Below, in pieces: positions 50,356-62,382 of a stretch of 64,000 bases of DNA. Position numbers and translations under genes: made by a program. Within the stretch, counting starts at the first letter, position 1. Each line of letters opens with the position of its first letter. This stretch comes from Lingula anatina. Its lineage: Eukaryota; Brachiopoda; Lingulata; Lingulida; Lingulidae. The notes under the pieces were generated by a model. It made no database searches, was not told where the DNA came from, and saw only the letters and a program-made list of their open reading frames with translations. The stretch covers positions 291,337 to 355,336 of the forward strand of contig NW_019775180.1 of assembly GCF_001039355.2 (NCBI RefSeq). The letters run 5' to 3'.

Positions 50356-50381
50356 ATGGCTGCCTCCGTATTACGTCCGAG
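50356..50381 (+). CDS. MRPS31: Candidate first coding exon of MRPS31
   Basis: ATGGCTGCCTCCGTATTACG encodes MAASVLRPR, a basic start suited to a mitochondrial presequence. It would end in phase 2 at a weak donor (GTTATT), which matches the phase of the 52410 exon and gives a 384-residue protein, close to the human 395. The donor is poor and alternatives exist, for example a leader exon ending near 49740. Confidence 0.35.
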
Positions 50382-50423
50382 GTTATTGTCGAGTGCGGAG
50401 ACATCCGAGTAGTTCCGAGTGGG

Positions 50424-50555
50424 ATTATACGGCATTGCTTTTAAGTGAGTCGGCCATATTTGATCCACAGATCTGCTAGTCCACAGATCAACAAAGTTTG
50501 AATGCACTCGGCTGATCAAATATGACCAACCCACTTAAAAGCAATGCTGCCTAAT
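50424..50555. mobile_element. Foldback unit upstream of MRPS31
   Basis: Arms at 50424-50465 and 50514-50555 are inverted copies with about 36 of 42 positions matching (GGCATTGCTTTTAAGTGAGT and its inverted partner), around a 48-bp loop. The same CCCACTTAAAA(A)GC core with CCTAATCC occurs at 49908-49932, and inverted at 50658-50672, so several nested copies are present. Confidence 0.6.
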
Positions 50556-51375
50556 CACCTTGTGGCCTCCCCATCTCCATGCACATGCGCATTCCTGCAG
50601 GGGGCTCACAATTAAATAGATTAAATCTCAGCCACAAGATATGGGAGGTGAAGAGACCTGCTTTTAAGTGGGGTTAGAGATATTTAGTCTTCAGATCTGT
50701 TAGTACGTGGATCAGCTGTTCTGAATACAACAAAACTCTTCCGCTGGACTACACCCTACTTGTACAGTTATTTCGGTTTGGCTACTGTTGCAAGCACTAT
50801 ATGCTATTGGGCATTCTCTTTAAGGTGTCAGTAACTTATACCCTATAACATCCTTTTTATTACAGATATACCAAATCGTACCTTAATTTTACTTAAAATT
50901 TACTGGGAAGCTTTTTTTCTTCTTTTTTTTTTTCTTGATAAAAAGTTATGTAGATTTTGTTTGAAAATGATAATAATCTGATTTTTAAATTCAAATTTAG
51001 TCATAAACTTATATTTTATAAAAATTATTGCACATTTTGTCATATTTTGCAATATTATCATCCAGTGTTATTTCTAACACAAGTGGTCCCACTTATTGTT
51101 TTCTTTAACCCCAAGCATTTATCATATATGTTGTAATTGAATCAAAGTAATCCTTTTTTGTTTTAGATTACTGGAATTAGCATTTTCTTGCAATTCACTT
51201 ATTTAAGCATAAGCGTCTTTAACTAATTATGTAGAATGTGTCTGTATATAATAAAGTGACAAAACTTCACACCCAATGGCTTGATGAGCAGGAATGGACA
51301 TAATTATATATTCTGATTGGTCTGTCTGTCCTTGTTGTTGCCGTCGCTGTAGCTGTAAAACATATGACTTTCATC

Positions 51376-51690
51376 CCATAGCTGTCAAACCTTATTTTTG
51401 TTTTACTTTAAATTTACTAAGTGGCTTTGTTTGGTAAAGAGGCAGGTTGCTTTTGAAATGGGCTCGATCTGTTTGCATTTACGGTAATTATTCTGTTTTT
51501 TTTTTCACAATTTTGGTGAGGATCACCCCATAACTTCCAAACTGTACATCTGTATTTTTTACTTTAAATTTACTGAATTGCTTTGTTTGGTAAAGAGGCT
51601 TACGAAAATCAGCATGATCTGTTTACATTTCGTGGAAATTTCTGTTTTTTTTTTTGTTTTTTTTTGGGGGGGGGGTTAATTTTCATTCTT
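51376..51690. repeat. Diverged tandem duplication, unit about 150 bp
   Basis: ACTTTAAATTTACTAAGTGG with TTTGTTTGGTAAAGAGGC (about 51411-51449) recurs at about 51560-51598 with a similar downstream part (GATCTGTTTRCATTT). A weaker third copy of the first motif is near 50890. Confidence 0.65.
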
Positions 51691-52409
51691 CACACAGCAT
51701 TTTCAGTGGCTTTTATATCCCATGGAACTGAATCACTTGCTAGTTTTTCAGTGTCCATGTTACCTGTAGTACATAATGTAAGAGGGTAAGAGTGATTATA
51801 CCATTTTAAAGCATTATGTAACAGTGCATCAAATTTGACCAAAACTTTTTGTGCACTTTTTTCTGCATAATGTCCAAACATTTGACAGCTTTGCTGCCTT
51901 GTTTCGTGTACATGTGTCTGTACATTTGCCAGCTTTGCTGTTTAGTTTTATTGTTTGAATAAGAAAGTTCTCCTTCTCCGAAACTTTTGTTACAAGGATA
52001 CTCCTGGCTTTGTTATAGGATGTATTTTGTGTTCAGTTGAAAATAGCTTTCAATTATGGAACATTTTACTTTAGATAAGCAACTGTTGTTCTTGAGGTGG
52101 AAATTGCTGAATTTTTTTCCTGTTCAGTGTCTGTCTATTTGTCAGCTTCAGTGTTTAGATAGAAAATGAAATTAATATTTATGCTCAAAAAGGCATATTA
52201 ACTTGTAGGTAAATGGAGGGGATAAATTGAAATGGCAAATATAAGTACTGGGTATATAAAGTTGAAAACTGTTAGGGATATGAGGTATATAATTGCCAGT
52301 TTTATTTTGATTAATTTTTTGTGCCAAAATGTCATACATGATCCATTAAATAGCATAAAACAATCTTGCTGGCAGATGAAAATAAGATTATTCAATTTAG
52401 TTTTTGTAG

Positions 52410-55400
52410 AGGCATTCAAGTCAAGATCAGATGCCATTGTAAAAGGTATCTGTCTTCATCCTCTGACTCCACAGATGGAAAAAAACCACCAAAAGATGAC
52501 AGTAGGGAGAGGCCTGGACAAATCCATAAGACCAACAAACCGAGGTATGTCAATGGTTCAGTTTGGGAATTTTTTTACTCAATGCAATGCATAAATTTCA
52601 TTCTCTGTTACTGTATATTTTATGTATTGTATGTTGTATAATTTTATTTATGCTATTTTATGCTACATTATGTGACATAACATTACATGATTGACCAAAG
52701 ACAGTAGTTAAACCATTTTCTTGGTAATAGCATTTCTGATAATTTTCCAGATTTGGTACTCAAGTTCCATCAGATCAAAGAAAAGCACAAGCACAAAAAA
52801 GGTATGCCGTTGATAATTGTAAGCATAGGCTAAAGACTAAATAAAAAAAGGCACATCTATAGGTTGGTGCCATCCCCCCCCCCCCCTCAGCTTCCATTAT
52901 AATAATATTTTACATCATGTCATGTATATTCCTGTGAGATAAGGCTGTAATTTCTCTCACTGTCCTATGCCCCCCCCCCCCCCCCATCCCAGGGTCCAAA
53001 AGGTACACACTCGCCCCTTTGAATAATATGGTAATGACTCAGTCTTTTCAATGAATTTCTTAGATACTGTAATTTTTTAGGTCATACATTGTTTTAATTA
53101 GAACATTCCTATTGAGTGCTACTGACTAAATTGGAGAGTAGCCTACCTTATAGTTCAGTAAAAGCACTATGATTGCTGTATAGAAATATATTTTAAAGAT
53201 TCTAAAAGTATGTATCTAAAAGGCTGATAATTTTATTTTCTTTATTGAAAATATTGATTCATTCTGCAGTAGAGTGAACAGCAGGTCCTCTTACCACATC
53301 AAATGTAACCTGATAACATTAACTGTGCCTTAGTGAGAATACCCACTGAGATAGATCAATCTTGCTGGACCGATAACTTTTAATCTGAACACAGCTTTAA
53401 TGAGACACCATTGATCTATGTAGATCAGGCCAACTCTGTGGGGACTATCACTGAGTGCAATCAGCTTGACTGAATGCCATGCCTCCTATGCACCTGTATG
53501 ATCACCAGCTTTTCTGTACATTCTACTCTGTGCCAGGATTAGGCGTGTCATTCAGTTAAGCTGGTTGCACTCAACGAGAGTTTCGCAGACTGATGGTGTC
53601 AATGGGAATGTGGTCTTAGTGTAAAGAACTGAAATTTAATGCTGTAGATCAATAAGGGCTACAATTGTATTGGAATGGATTAATTTACTTTTTTTATTGC
53701 AATTCTGTTTGTTATCAAATTTCTGCCTTAATATCCTACAAAATGCCACCCTATAGTTTTTAATATCATAACTCAAAGAAATAACAAAGGGCTTCATTTC
53801 TTATTTCCCAAAAAATTATATTTGATTGGGTGTTTTCTGTCTTCTTTTTGTGCTATATATAACCCTCAGTCAATTTAGCAACTCATTTGAATGACAGTGT
53901 GCACAGCAGTAGTGTGCCATACATAATTAGGTCATTTCATTAACTGGAGGGATGAATATGTATGTCATTTGATGGTCAAAAATTTGAAAAAGGTGCAGTT
54001 TACAAGCACTTTTATGGCTGATAGAGTGATTAATTTGGTTTTTGCCTTGGCATGTTGACTTTATTATTTATATATTATGTATAAGAAACAATAAAAGTGG
54101 TTTTTATGTGTAGGGAATTCCACCCACTTCAAATGTTACTTTAAATATATCTATAAATTAAATTTTTGATTTCAGGTCAACTGATTCTCCTCTTTTGAAG
54201 CCTAATGTTGTGAAAGCAGCAAAGGCTGCTGCAAATTCAGTAAACAAAGCAACATCAGATGCAGACCTTAAGGAGCTTTTGGCACAGTTAAAGAAGATAG
54301 AAAGTAAAAAAACAGATATTAATAAGCAGCAGCCAAGCAGTGGTGTTGTAACAGATGATTTGAAAGCAAAGGATCCACCTGCTATTAACTTGGAGTATGA
54401 AGTGGTTTTATCTTTCTTTTGTGTCACCCACATTAGATTAAAGAATATAGCCTTTATAGGGTGTTATTGATAATTTTCTCTTGAGGGTCATTAATTTGAA
54501 ACATTTCTTACACCTTCTCACCTGTAAGGAATATACTGAAATCAGATTTTCTTTTCAACGAGGTATTTTTTCCATTTGTGTACCTAAATATTGAACGAAG
54601 TGATTTTAAAGATATCCAAAATTTTTCACACAAACGATGTGACATATTTACTAGTACTTGTCTATCATACATCCAATATCTTCATGTTTAGTATGATTTA
54701 ATATTTCCTTTTTGAAAAAGTTAAGAATTTTGGTATGTCTCTTTGGGTGTTTTTAGTGACCTAGTTTCGGGTATGGAGAAGTTAAAAAAGACACAAATCC
54801 GAGAAAGTCTTCCCCCCAAAATGCCTCTACCTAGAGAGAAAATATCTGGAAGAGCAAGTCAACCTCCAAGGCAAAGAGAGTATCAACAAAGAGGACCTCC
54901 ACCAAGTAAGTGAGCTGTTTATCGTTCATCTGTACTTCTTACACATTTTAAGTCACTATTTTGCTTTAAACTCACAGTGATTACGTATACTCTCTTTCCT
55001 AAAATGCCAGTCAGGTTCAAAAGTGGGCAGAATCTGATTATTATTTTTAGTTTTTCCAAGTAGTAACTATGAAACCTTTGCAGTTACTTGTAGGCATAAA
55101 ATGCAGTTCAAGTTGGTATGATCAAATTATTCCTTACTTTATTTTTGATAATTTTAGTCTTTTTTGGTATTTTTAAGTACAGACTAGTGCCATTCACTTT
55201 ATTTGATATCAGTGGCAATAGCTGGGTAGTTCAATGTCATCATTTTGCTTCAAACTTATGGTGATTACTTATTGCCTTATAAGGTCAAGTTTGAAAATGG
55301 ACATGATTTAATTATTCCTTTAAAAGGCTTAATCAGGTCTAGGTTATGTGTGCATATATCAGCTTTATCTGGCTTGTTTCTTTATTTTTTAATTATGTAT

Positions 55401-56851
55401 TTGTTTTTTACAGTAACACAAAAACCCTTTGGACCAAGGTAAGTAAAAGAAGATATAAATAAAGAGCATTGTTTTATTGTTTATAATTGAGCTATCTTAG
55501 ACAAGTGCATGAGTGTATCACCACTTATTAGCCTCATTGTCTCTTTTAACCCTATAATATGACTACTAATAGACAGTAAAACATTTTAATGTTCATTTTA
55601 CAGATATAGAGACATAGACTTATAGTGCATTGCATTAAAACTCATTTATTATGACAATACTTTTCCTCCTCCAGAATTCAACCAGTTGATGTTAGCCAAA
55701 TATTTAACATGGATGAAGAAAAAAGATTGAATATATTTCCCAAGACAATGACAAAGGAAAGGGGTAAGAAGTGGTAATGATTCATTAAAACTAAAAGAAA
55801 TTACTAGAATTTCAGTGAATTGACATTTTTGTAAAGGTTGCAATGGCATTGTTTAATGTTTCTCTATTAAATTGACAGTCATAACTTGAGGTGTGCAATT
55901 TCATTCAAAAGTATTACCTTTATGTTGTTTGTTATATCAAATCAAGAGCTGCATATTTCAGTATAACAGATATGCCGGACAACTATTACATGAGTAATGA
56001 AGTCCATGATGTTTGCTCTTTGTTTTTAATTTAAAAAAAAACAATTCGGAATGAACATCTTGTTGCATTGTTATATTGTATAACAATTTGTGGTATTCAC
56101 TTATATATTTATTGTTTCTAATTAGATTTAGGCAGACCAAGAAATGCATGGGATGATCTAATAGAAAAAGAAAGAGATCAGTCTATATATTTGTCCCCAA
56201 CCAATGGATTTGAAGAGTGGATCCTGTGGACCAAACAAGGCAGACTCTTCAAATTTCCTATAGACAACGAGCAAGGTATAAGTTTGGTCTTGTCCAGTTA
56301 TCAGGTGTGGGATTATTACCCACAAAACACTCAATTTTTTTGTGATAACACTATTTGTAACTAGTTGATTTAAAAGCATTATATTGTTTATTCTTGATTA
56401 ACTATGTGATAAATGTCCTTTCAACTATTGCTTTATGTGAAGTGTAATATATAACAGCATATTAAATTGCTAGAAGTTTTTGAAACGTATCTATTTATTA
56501 TGTATTTATTATAATTATTATGTTTTTATGGGCTTTGCAGATTGGGATTATGAGGCAGATGTGCCTTTTTATGAACACGTGTTCTTAGAGAGACACATAC
56601 AGGACATTGAGCCAGGTCCAGTACGCCAGTTCCTGGAATTGGTTTGTGTTGGTCTTGGCAAAAACCCTTGGATCAGTGCAGAAGAGAAACGTGAGCACCT
56701 TGAATGGTTTAAAAGTTACTTTGTGGAAAAGAGTGCAGTTTTAGAAGAAGTTAAGCAGAGAGAAATGGAAGTGTCAGATGATGAAAGCGATGGCTCTTCA
56801 TCAGATTCGGACTCAAGCTCAGAAAGTGACAGTGATGATGACAAGAAATGA
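52410..56851 (+). CDS. MRPS31: Mitochondrial small ribosomal subunit protein mS31 (MRPS31)
   Basis: Component of the mitochondrial 28S ribosomal subunit. Exons: 52410-52544, 52751-52801, 54176-54394, 54757-54905, 55414-55438, 55675-55763, 56126-56275 and 56541-56851, all phase-consistent. The C-terminal third carries the family core: NAWDDLIEKERDQ, NGFEEWILWTKQGRLFKFPI, YEHVFLERHI, GPVRQFLELVCVGLGKNPWI and EHLEWFKSYF. The helix AAKAAANSVNKATSDADLKE aligns with the human mid-region. The protein continues past the usual end with an acidic Ser/Asp/Glu tail of about 30 residues. Exon 5 is only 25 bases. The 5' boundary is uncertain: a second good acceptor lies at 52481-52482. Tail to tail with PEX12. 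Confidence 0.93.
52868..52987. repeat. Two poly-C runs in an MRPS31 intron
   Basis: Runs of about 14-17 C at about 52874-52887 and 52971-52985, in an otherwise AT-rich intron. Confidence 0.8.
53330..53630. mobile_element. Foldback element in an MRPS31 intron
   Basis: Inner arms GAGTGCAATCAGCTTGACTG (near 53454) and its inverted partner (near 53570) match strongly; the outer arms include GATAGATCAATC and TTGATCTATG-type segments. It seems to belong to the same family as 36126-36360. No coding capacity. Confidence 0.5.
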
Positions 56852-57545
56852 TTCAGTTATCCAGAGATCATTAGTACTTTCAGTGAGTACATATGTTAAC
56901 TGTCAAAGTCACTTTACTCTAATCCTTTCAGTGACATGAAGCATATTTCACGAAAAGGAGTAAAGATCATGGGACGTTTTTCCCTCTTTTGTGAGAAATT
57001 TTCTAGTAGATTTCCCCAAAATTGGTAGACTACAATAAAAGTGAACATCAGAAACCATGAAATGTTTGCCAAGCAAGATGCATTGTTATTGAAAACTGTG
57101 AACCCAAGTTGAGACTACTGATGAAGAATTGTTATAATATCATTAATTTACTCAATTTTTGAGTTCAGCTTTCCATGTAAGTGAATCTACTGTAACAAAC
57201 ATTTCAAGTAAGGATTCTCCAGGGAGTTCGTGTAGAATAAAAAAAATTTTCTTTAAGAATGCACTGTCTTCATTATTTATTGTTATTGTTATTATCATTA
57301 TAATTTACATTATTATTTCTGCCAAGTTGAATAACAGAACTCTCCTGACATTACTTGTACTTTACATCACTACCATACGTGATCAATCTTTGGGCTAAGT
57401 CTTTATTTTATGTAAAAATATTTTTGTCTATTTTGGCACCAATGATAGATGAAAGAATAAAAGACACCTGGATGACATGATACATAAGAATCTAGTTTAA
57501 AAGATTTATCATGACATGATGTTGCTCTGTTATTTTAATTCCCTA
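56852..57545. other. Overlapping 3' regions of MRPS31 and PEX12
   Basis: 694 bases between two facing stop codons. AATAAA for MRPS31 is at 57034-57039 (plus) and for PEX12 at 57402-57407 (minus), so the two transcripts probably end close to each other without a large overlap. No other gene. Confidence 0.6.
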
Positions 57546-60110
57546 TCATTCCTCTGTTAGGTACAGTCTGATTAAATGTTCTGTTTCTGCAGGGTAACCA
57601 GTCACTGGACAGCAGTGGTGGGTCTTTAGGTGGTGAAAAACGCAAGGGTAGCAGAACACATACCTGAAATAAAAGGAATGCAATATCAATAAAAAGCACG
57701 TATAGAATATTTTCATATTTTATTCTTTTTAAATTGCACTGCTAAGAGATGAGGTATGCTGGTATTTTTCAGCTTCGGAATGTTACTGACTAGAAAAAAA
57801 AGAGAAAGCCAAATTGTACATTACAGACCTGTGCTTATATTATCACATTGTACTGTGATGCCATTGAACTGTAGGACAAAAGGATCACCCAACGGAACTC
57901 GTTTAAAATGCCCCAAGTTACCATAAAATGATGCAAGATTTGGTGGAAAGAGGGCTTAAAAATTGTGCCAAATGGCAGTTATTCTGTGGAAAAAGCTGGA
58001 CTTAATGGATTTTATGAAACTTTGTCGATTATTTGAATTAAAGAGTGGATGTGAATTAGCTGAAGTTGCAAACAGATTAAAAATATCTGCCATAGAGTAA
58101 TGATTACAAATTATACTTCACATGGTAAAAGTGATATCCTTTTTTTTTTTTTTTTTCTTCTTAAATTGGATTTCTCCAATACTTTTAGCATCACTATTTT
58201 AATTTAAGCAGAGAAGGATATGGCTTCTTATTGCTTAAAGAACATGCAAAACTGTTCTTGATTCAAAATATGAACTACTATCTTAAAAGGATAATATATA
58301 CAACATTCAGATGAGTTTTACATAGATAAATTACTGACAAATTCTTCAAACTTGGCATACCCATTATTATCACATAAGAAAAGACAAAACCACCTTTAAA
58401 TGGTTGCACCTGACATTTGTTTTGCACAAATCACATTTACAGCAAGGCAATGTTAAGAAATCGGCTATGACAACTTCAAACATCACATTTTCAATATAAC
58501 AGATCAGAAATTGCTGTCTGAATTGATCAAGAGGTGGCTGTATTTTCTCAAAGCACATGCCACCCTTACTAACTCATTGGGACCATGATTGGCACCAAAT
58601 ACCTACCCAGAAACTGCCAAGACAGTATCATTCCTTCTTGTTTGTTGGCACAATGGGCAAATACTTGGAAATACTGCAGTTGACTCAAAATCTGGGGTCT
58701 GAAATTGCAAGGTACACAATGCAATCAAAATAATATACATGCATTGTTTGTGTAGGTGGAAGCTGAGTTAAATATAAGGTACCTAAGTAACTAAAATGAG
58801 GAAAAGATAAAAAATATGCACCTTTGGTGGGGCTGGTCTTGGCAATGATGTCAATGAAGTTGGTGTTTGATCGCTGGCATACCACCATTCCACAAACTGC
58901 AGGAAGAATACTCCTACAGAAATCCCTTGTGTAAGAACAATTGCACAGCCTTGGAGAAGCTTGGTTATAGAGTATATTGCTTTATCTTTCATGCTGAAAT
59001 AAAACATTTTTTTTCCAAGGAATGTTACAGAAAGGTACATGTATATGGTAAAAAAGAATTATTTCACACAAATTACTTTTTAACTTGCAAACTAAGTTTA
59101 TTATTTTCTTTAAAATATTCATATATATACAAAACAAATGCCAAACAGTTCATTTTAATAAAGAATTTTTTTATTCACATTTAATGGGCATTTTCAGATA
59201 TTATGCATCACAGATCTGGTAATTTGAAAGCAAATGGCATTTTACATAATAAAGAAAGATCAAAAGAGAGTTACACAGGCAAGGTACAAAAACTGACACT
59301 GTACAAGCATAGAATGAAAAATAAAGAATAATATATAGAAGTGTAGAAGCATCATCACAGGTAAGAAACAGATGCAACAAATGTGTTGCAGCGCTGTAAA
59401 CATTTCTTTACCTTAAAAGTTGAACTTCTTTTGGTTTATTTTCCCATGCTTTCAAGTCATCCTGCGTTATGTTTTGAAGAATCACCCCACACATATTTAG
59501 GAATGGTGAGTGAGTTGTAGATTTTCCAAACACATATAACATCTGGTAAGACAGCAAAATACCTTCCCAGCTCATATTCAGGAATGGATAGACGGCAAGG
59601 TACACCCTTATCAACTTGTTCCAGGCTGTCTGAAAAGTAAATAGGGAAACAAATGGCAAATTTTTCATTGACTTAAGCTTAAAGGTTTCATAGGGAAATA
59701 ATCTGCATAAAATAGGTTATGGAACAGCTTTTGACTTTAATCTAGATACCATTTTCGTTACGCCGAATGCCAACTTCATCTTTATCATTAAAAACACCAT
59801 CAAATTCTAAATCATTTGACAAGTTTTGGTTATCCTGCTGAAGTTCATTGCAGTCTATAGCCACTATAAGCTTCCTTGCATGATCATCAATTTGAATTAT
59901 CTCTTTACAAACAATGAAATGAAATATTGATTAAAGACTGTCTTTATTAGAAAAATGTAATATTTAGCTTATCAAAATTAGAGCTATCTTGCCATGTTTT
60001 AAACAGAAAAAGGTTTTTATTCTTAGCCTGTCTTATAGCTAATAAGTAAGGCATGAATAATTATTATTAGTAGCCATTTACATTAAACCGAATATTTATA
60101 TTTATATTTA

Positions 60111-60181
<71 letters not shown>

Positions 60182-61416
60182 CAGGAATGCATCCTTTTAT
60201 ATAAAAAGACAAATTACATTACTGTGACATACAATTCAAACAACTGTACCATGAAAGGCTTATCTTACATTTGCTGTGTGAATGCCATCCACTGTTTCCT
60301 GTTTCCACCTCTCATATAATGCATCCAACTTTAATTTCATGTATGGAAGTATTGCCTGGGGGATATATAAAATAACTTTGACACAAAGGTAAAATCAACC
60401 TTCTACAGTATTATAGTGAAATGTGTGAATACAGTCACTGATAATTTTGATATAATAGATTTTATTATTATTATTATTATCAATAATTATTATTATTATT
60501 ATTATGTTTAATTTACTACCAGAAAAATTCTAACTTACTAAGAAAAAAAGTGACTTCCATTTTTCTTTGCCAGGTAGTCTAAATTTTTCTTTTGTTTCTC
60601 TGAGCACTGTTCTTTTCAACCCATAAAAATTTTCAGCAAATGAGGCACCTAAAATAGGAACTTTTCCATGTTTATGCACTTCAGTTGCATGATAATTCAC
60701 ATACACCTCTTTTGGATAAGATAACAAATTTCACTACAGAGACTTTTAAATCTAATAAAACATTGAAATAAACAAAAATTGAATGTTCCAAAACATACTA
60801 TATCTTTTAAGATGATACTGTTCAACAAGAAGCTGTAGTCCCAAGTATATCTCATCACAGTATTGGTGGAGCCAAGCTAATTGACCTGGGTTATTTTCTG
60901 CTAATATCTAGAAATTATAAGTAAAAGCCATTAGTTAAAAACTAAGACACAGCACAATTTATGACTTAATAGTATTTTCTTTAGCTAATACCGCAGACAT
61001 TACAAAGTATAATCTGTAACATCATTTCCCATCTACACAGTATGCAACTAGTTTTATCAATCATACATATACACATACTTAAATTCAGTGCAATCAATTA
61101 AGTAAGTAGCAATAATTTAATTGAAAATAAAATAAAGCACGCTAAAGTTTCAAACAACTGTGTCAAAATGTGGTAAAATCAGAATACTACATGCAATTCA
61201 TATATATGCATACATGACTGATAATCATGTTAATTATTGGCAGTGTGCACATTATGGCAATAACGCAAAATCATATTAACTGTTAGTATTTACCCTAGCA
61301 GAATAAATAAGAGCAGGTCTGAGTGCAGACATCAAATTTTCTTGTGCCAAAACTTCGAATATTGACGGTTTGTCATCAGCAGCAGCTGATGTTAGATGTG
61401 CTGCGAATTCTGCCAT
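57546..61416 (-). CDS. PEX12: Peroxisome assembly protein 12 (RING peroxin)
   Basis: Peroxisomal membrane E3 ubiquitin ligase subunit that acts with PEX2 and PEX10 to monoubiquitinate and recycle the PEX5 import receptor. Eight exons: 61416-61294, 60907-60799, 60648-60539, 60355-60269, 59629-59412, 58993-58822, 58698-58607 and 57663-57546, giving 342 residues (human 359). The start [20 protein letters not shown] follows human PEX12 closely, as do [41 protein letters not shown] and [10 protein letters not shown]. The C-terminal RING has CPLC, FCYPC and CCPVTGYP, the reduced zinc-binding set typical of PEX12. I chose MAEF over an upstream in-frame Met because it aligns with human. Head to head with AP beta. 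Confidence 0.96.
59750..59902 (-). other. Unassigned coding-like stretch in PEX12 intron 4
   Basis: Flanked by an AG acceptor (TTTGTAAAG) and a GTATCT donor, 153 bases. One frame is open for 50 codons and looks protein-like ([20 protein letters not shown]...). However, the frame imposed by exon 4 reads AGA TAA at once. It may be an alternative or NMD-triggering exon, or chance. Confidence 0.3.
60110..60181. repeat. (TG)n(TA)n microsatellite in PEX12 intron 4
   Basis: A short TG run is followed by about 29 TA units. Confidence 0.95.
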
Positions 61417-62382
61417 CTTTAAATTAATGCCCACAGCAACTGCATCAAGTGGTATCGTACTTTCTACATGCAAAATACAACATTACTTATTTGTATACTC
61501 ATTCGGTCAACCTGTCGGGGTTTTGCTAACATCGATTGTTATTTATTTTCCTTTTTCGAGATATCCCAGTAAAATTTTAATTGATTAAAAGGTTTAATTA
61601 GTTGATGCAGTAACAGAAACGTTTTATTATTATTTAAAAAGTTTTGCATTTGTTTATTACTCTCAACAGATACTCTTGGAATCAATTTCTAACTACCTGT
61701 ATCATACTGAGGTCAAGGTCAGTGGGCGAGGAACATCGCCATTTTGGACAACCGGTGGTTTTCACTTCCTTCTTTGTCGGTAAAAAAAGTAAGTAAATAC
61801 ACTGTCATTATGGATGTCAGATATGCATTTTCTTTTTGACTAACTATGGAAATAAAACTGTTATTATGATTTTTGCTAGAATGATATTTTTGTTAGAAAA
61901 TTACTTTGCTAAAGACATGCAGGTTTACGTGATTTCCGCTACACTGGCACAGCCGGCTACTTGCTAGTCTCTGCATTATGTAGCGTACGCATCCAGCACG
62001 TTTTTAGTTGGTATCCAATTATAAGAAGATGCATGATTTGAAATAATAATAATAATAATAATAACGTGTTCTGATGCGAATCTTATTCTTAAACAGTGCT
62101 TGAACTCTTTTTTGTCTTGCTGCAGAGATAAAACTATAAATTGATGAAAATCCTTAAGAAGTACAATTGTTTTGCTTTCCCTTTACATCAATCTTTACAC
62201 CATGGAATGTTCCATTATTAGTTTTTTTAATGAGGCAAGGCAGGTAAGGCATCTTTACTGAGACACTCCTGACACGTATGTTTAGTGCCTTTCTTTGTTT
62301 TATATTATACTATAGTAGCTTATCTTCTCCTGTTAAACTTGTCAAAATGTTATGCTTTTGTATCATTTCAGAATTTGATAAA
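61417..62382. promoter_or_regulatory. Divergent PEX12 / AP beta promoter region and AP beta 5' leader
   Basis: 966 bases between oppositely oriented start codons. A YY1-like CCAAAATGGC is on the minus strand at 61738-61747. A likely non-coding first exon of AP beta may end at a GTAAAAAAAG donor near 61780, joining the acceptor CATTTCAG that precedes 62372. No coding sequence was seen. Confidence 0.5.

Larger units (their letters stand above)
49462..52409. other. OSTM1-MRPS31 divergent spacer and MRPS31 first intron, repeat-rich
   Basis: It contains a YY1-like ACAAAATGGCGTC (49668-49680), a broken RecQ-like fragment (50192-50311), a foldback unit (50424-50555) with further copies of its CCCACTTAAAAGC core near 49910 and 50660, a tandem duplication (about 51376-51690) and poly-T/poly-G runs. 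The ATG at 49672 opens 15 codons before a stop and a GTGAGA donor, so it could be a non-coding 5' leader exon of MRPS31. Confidence 0.5.
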
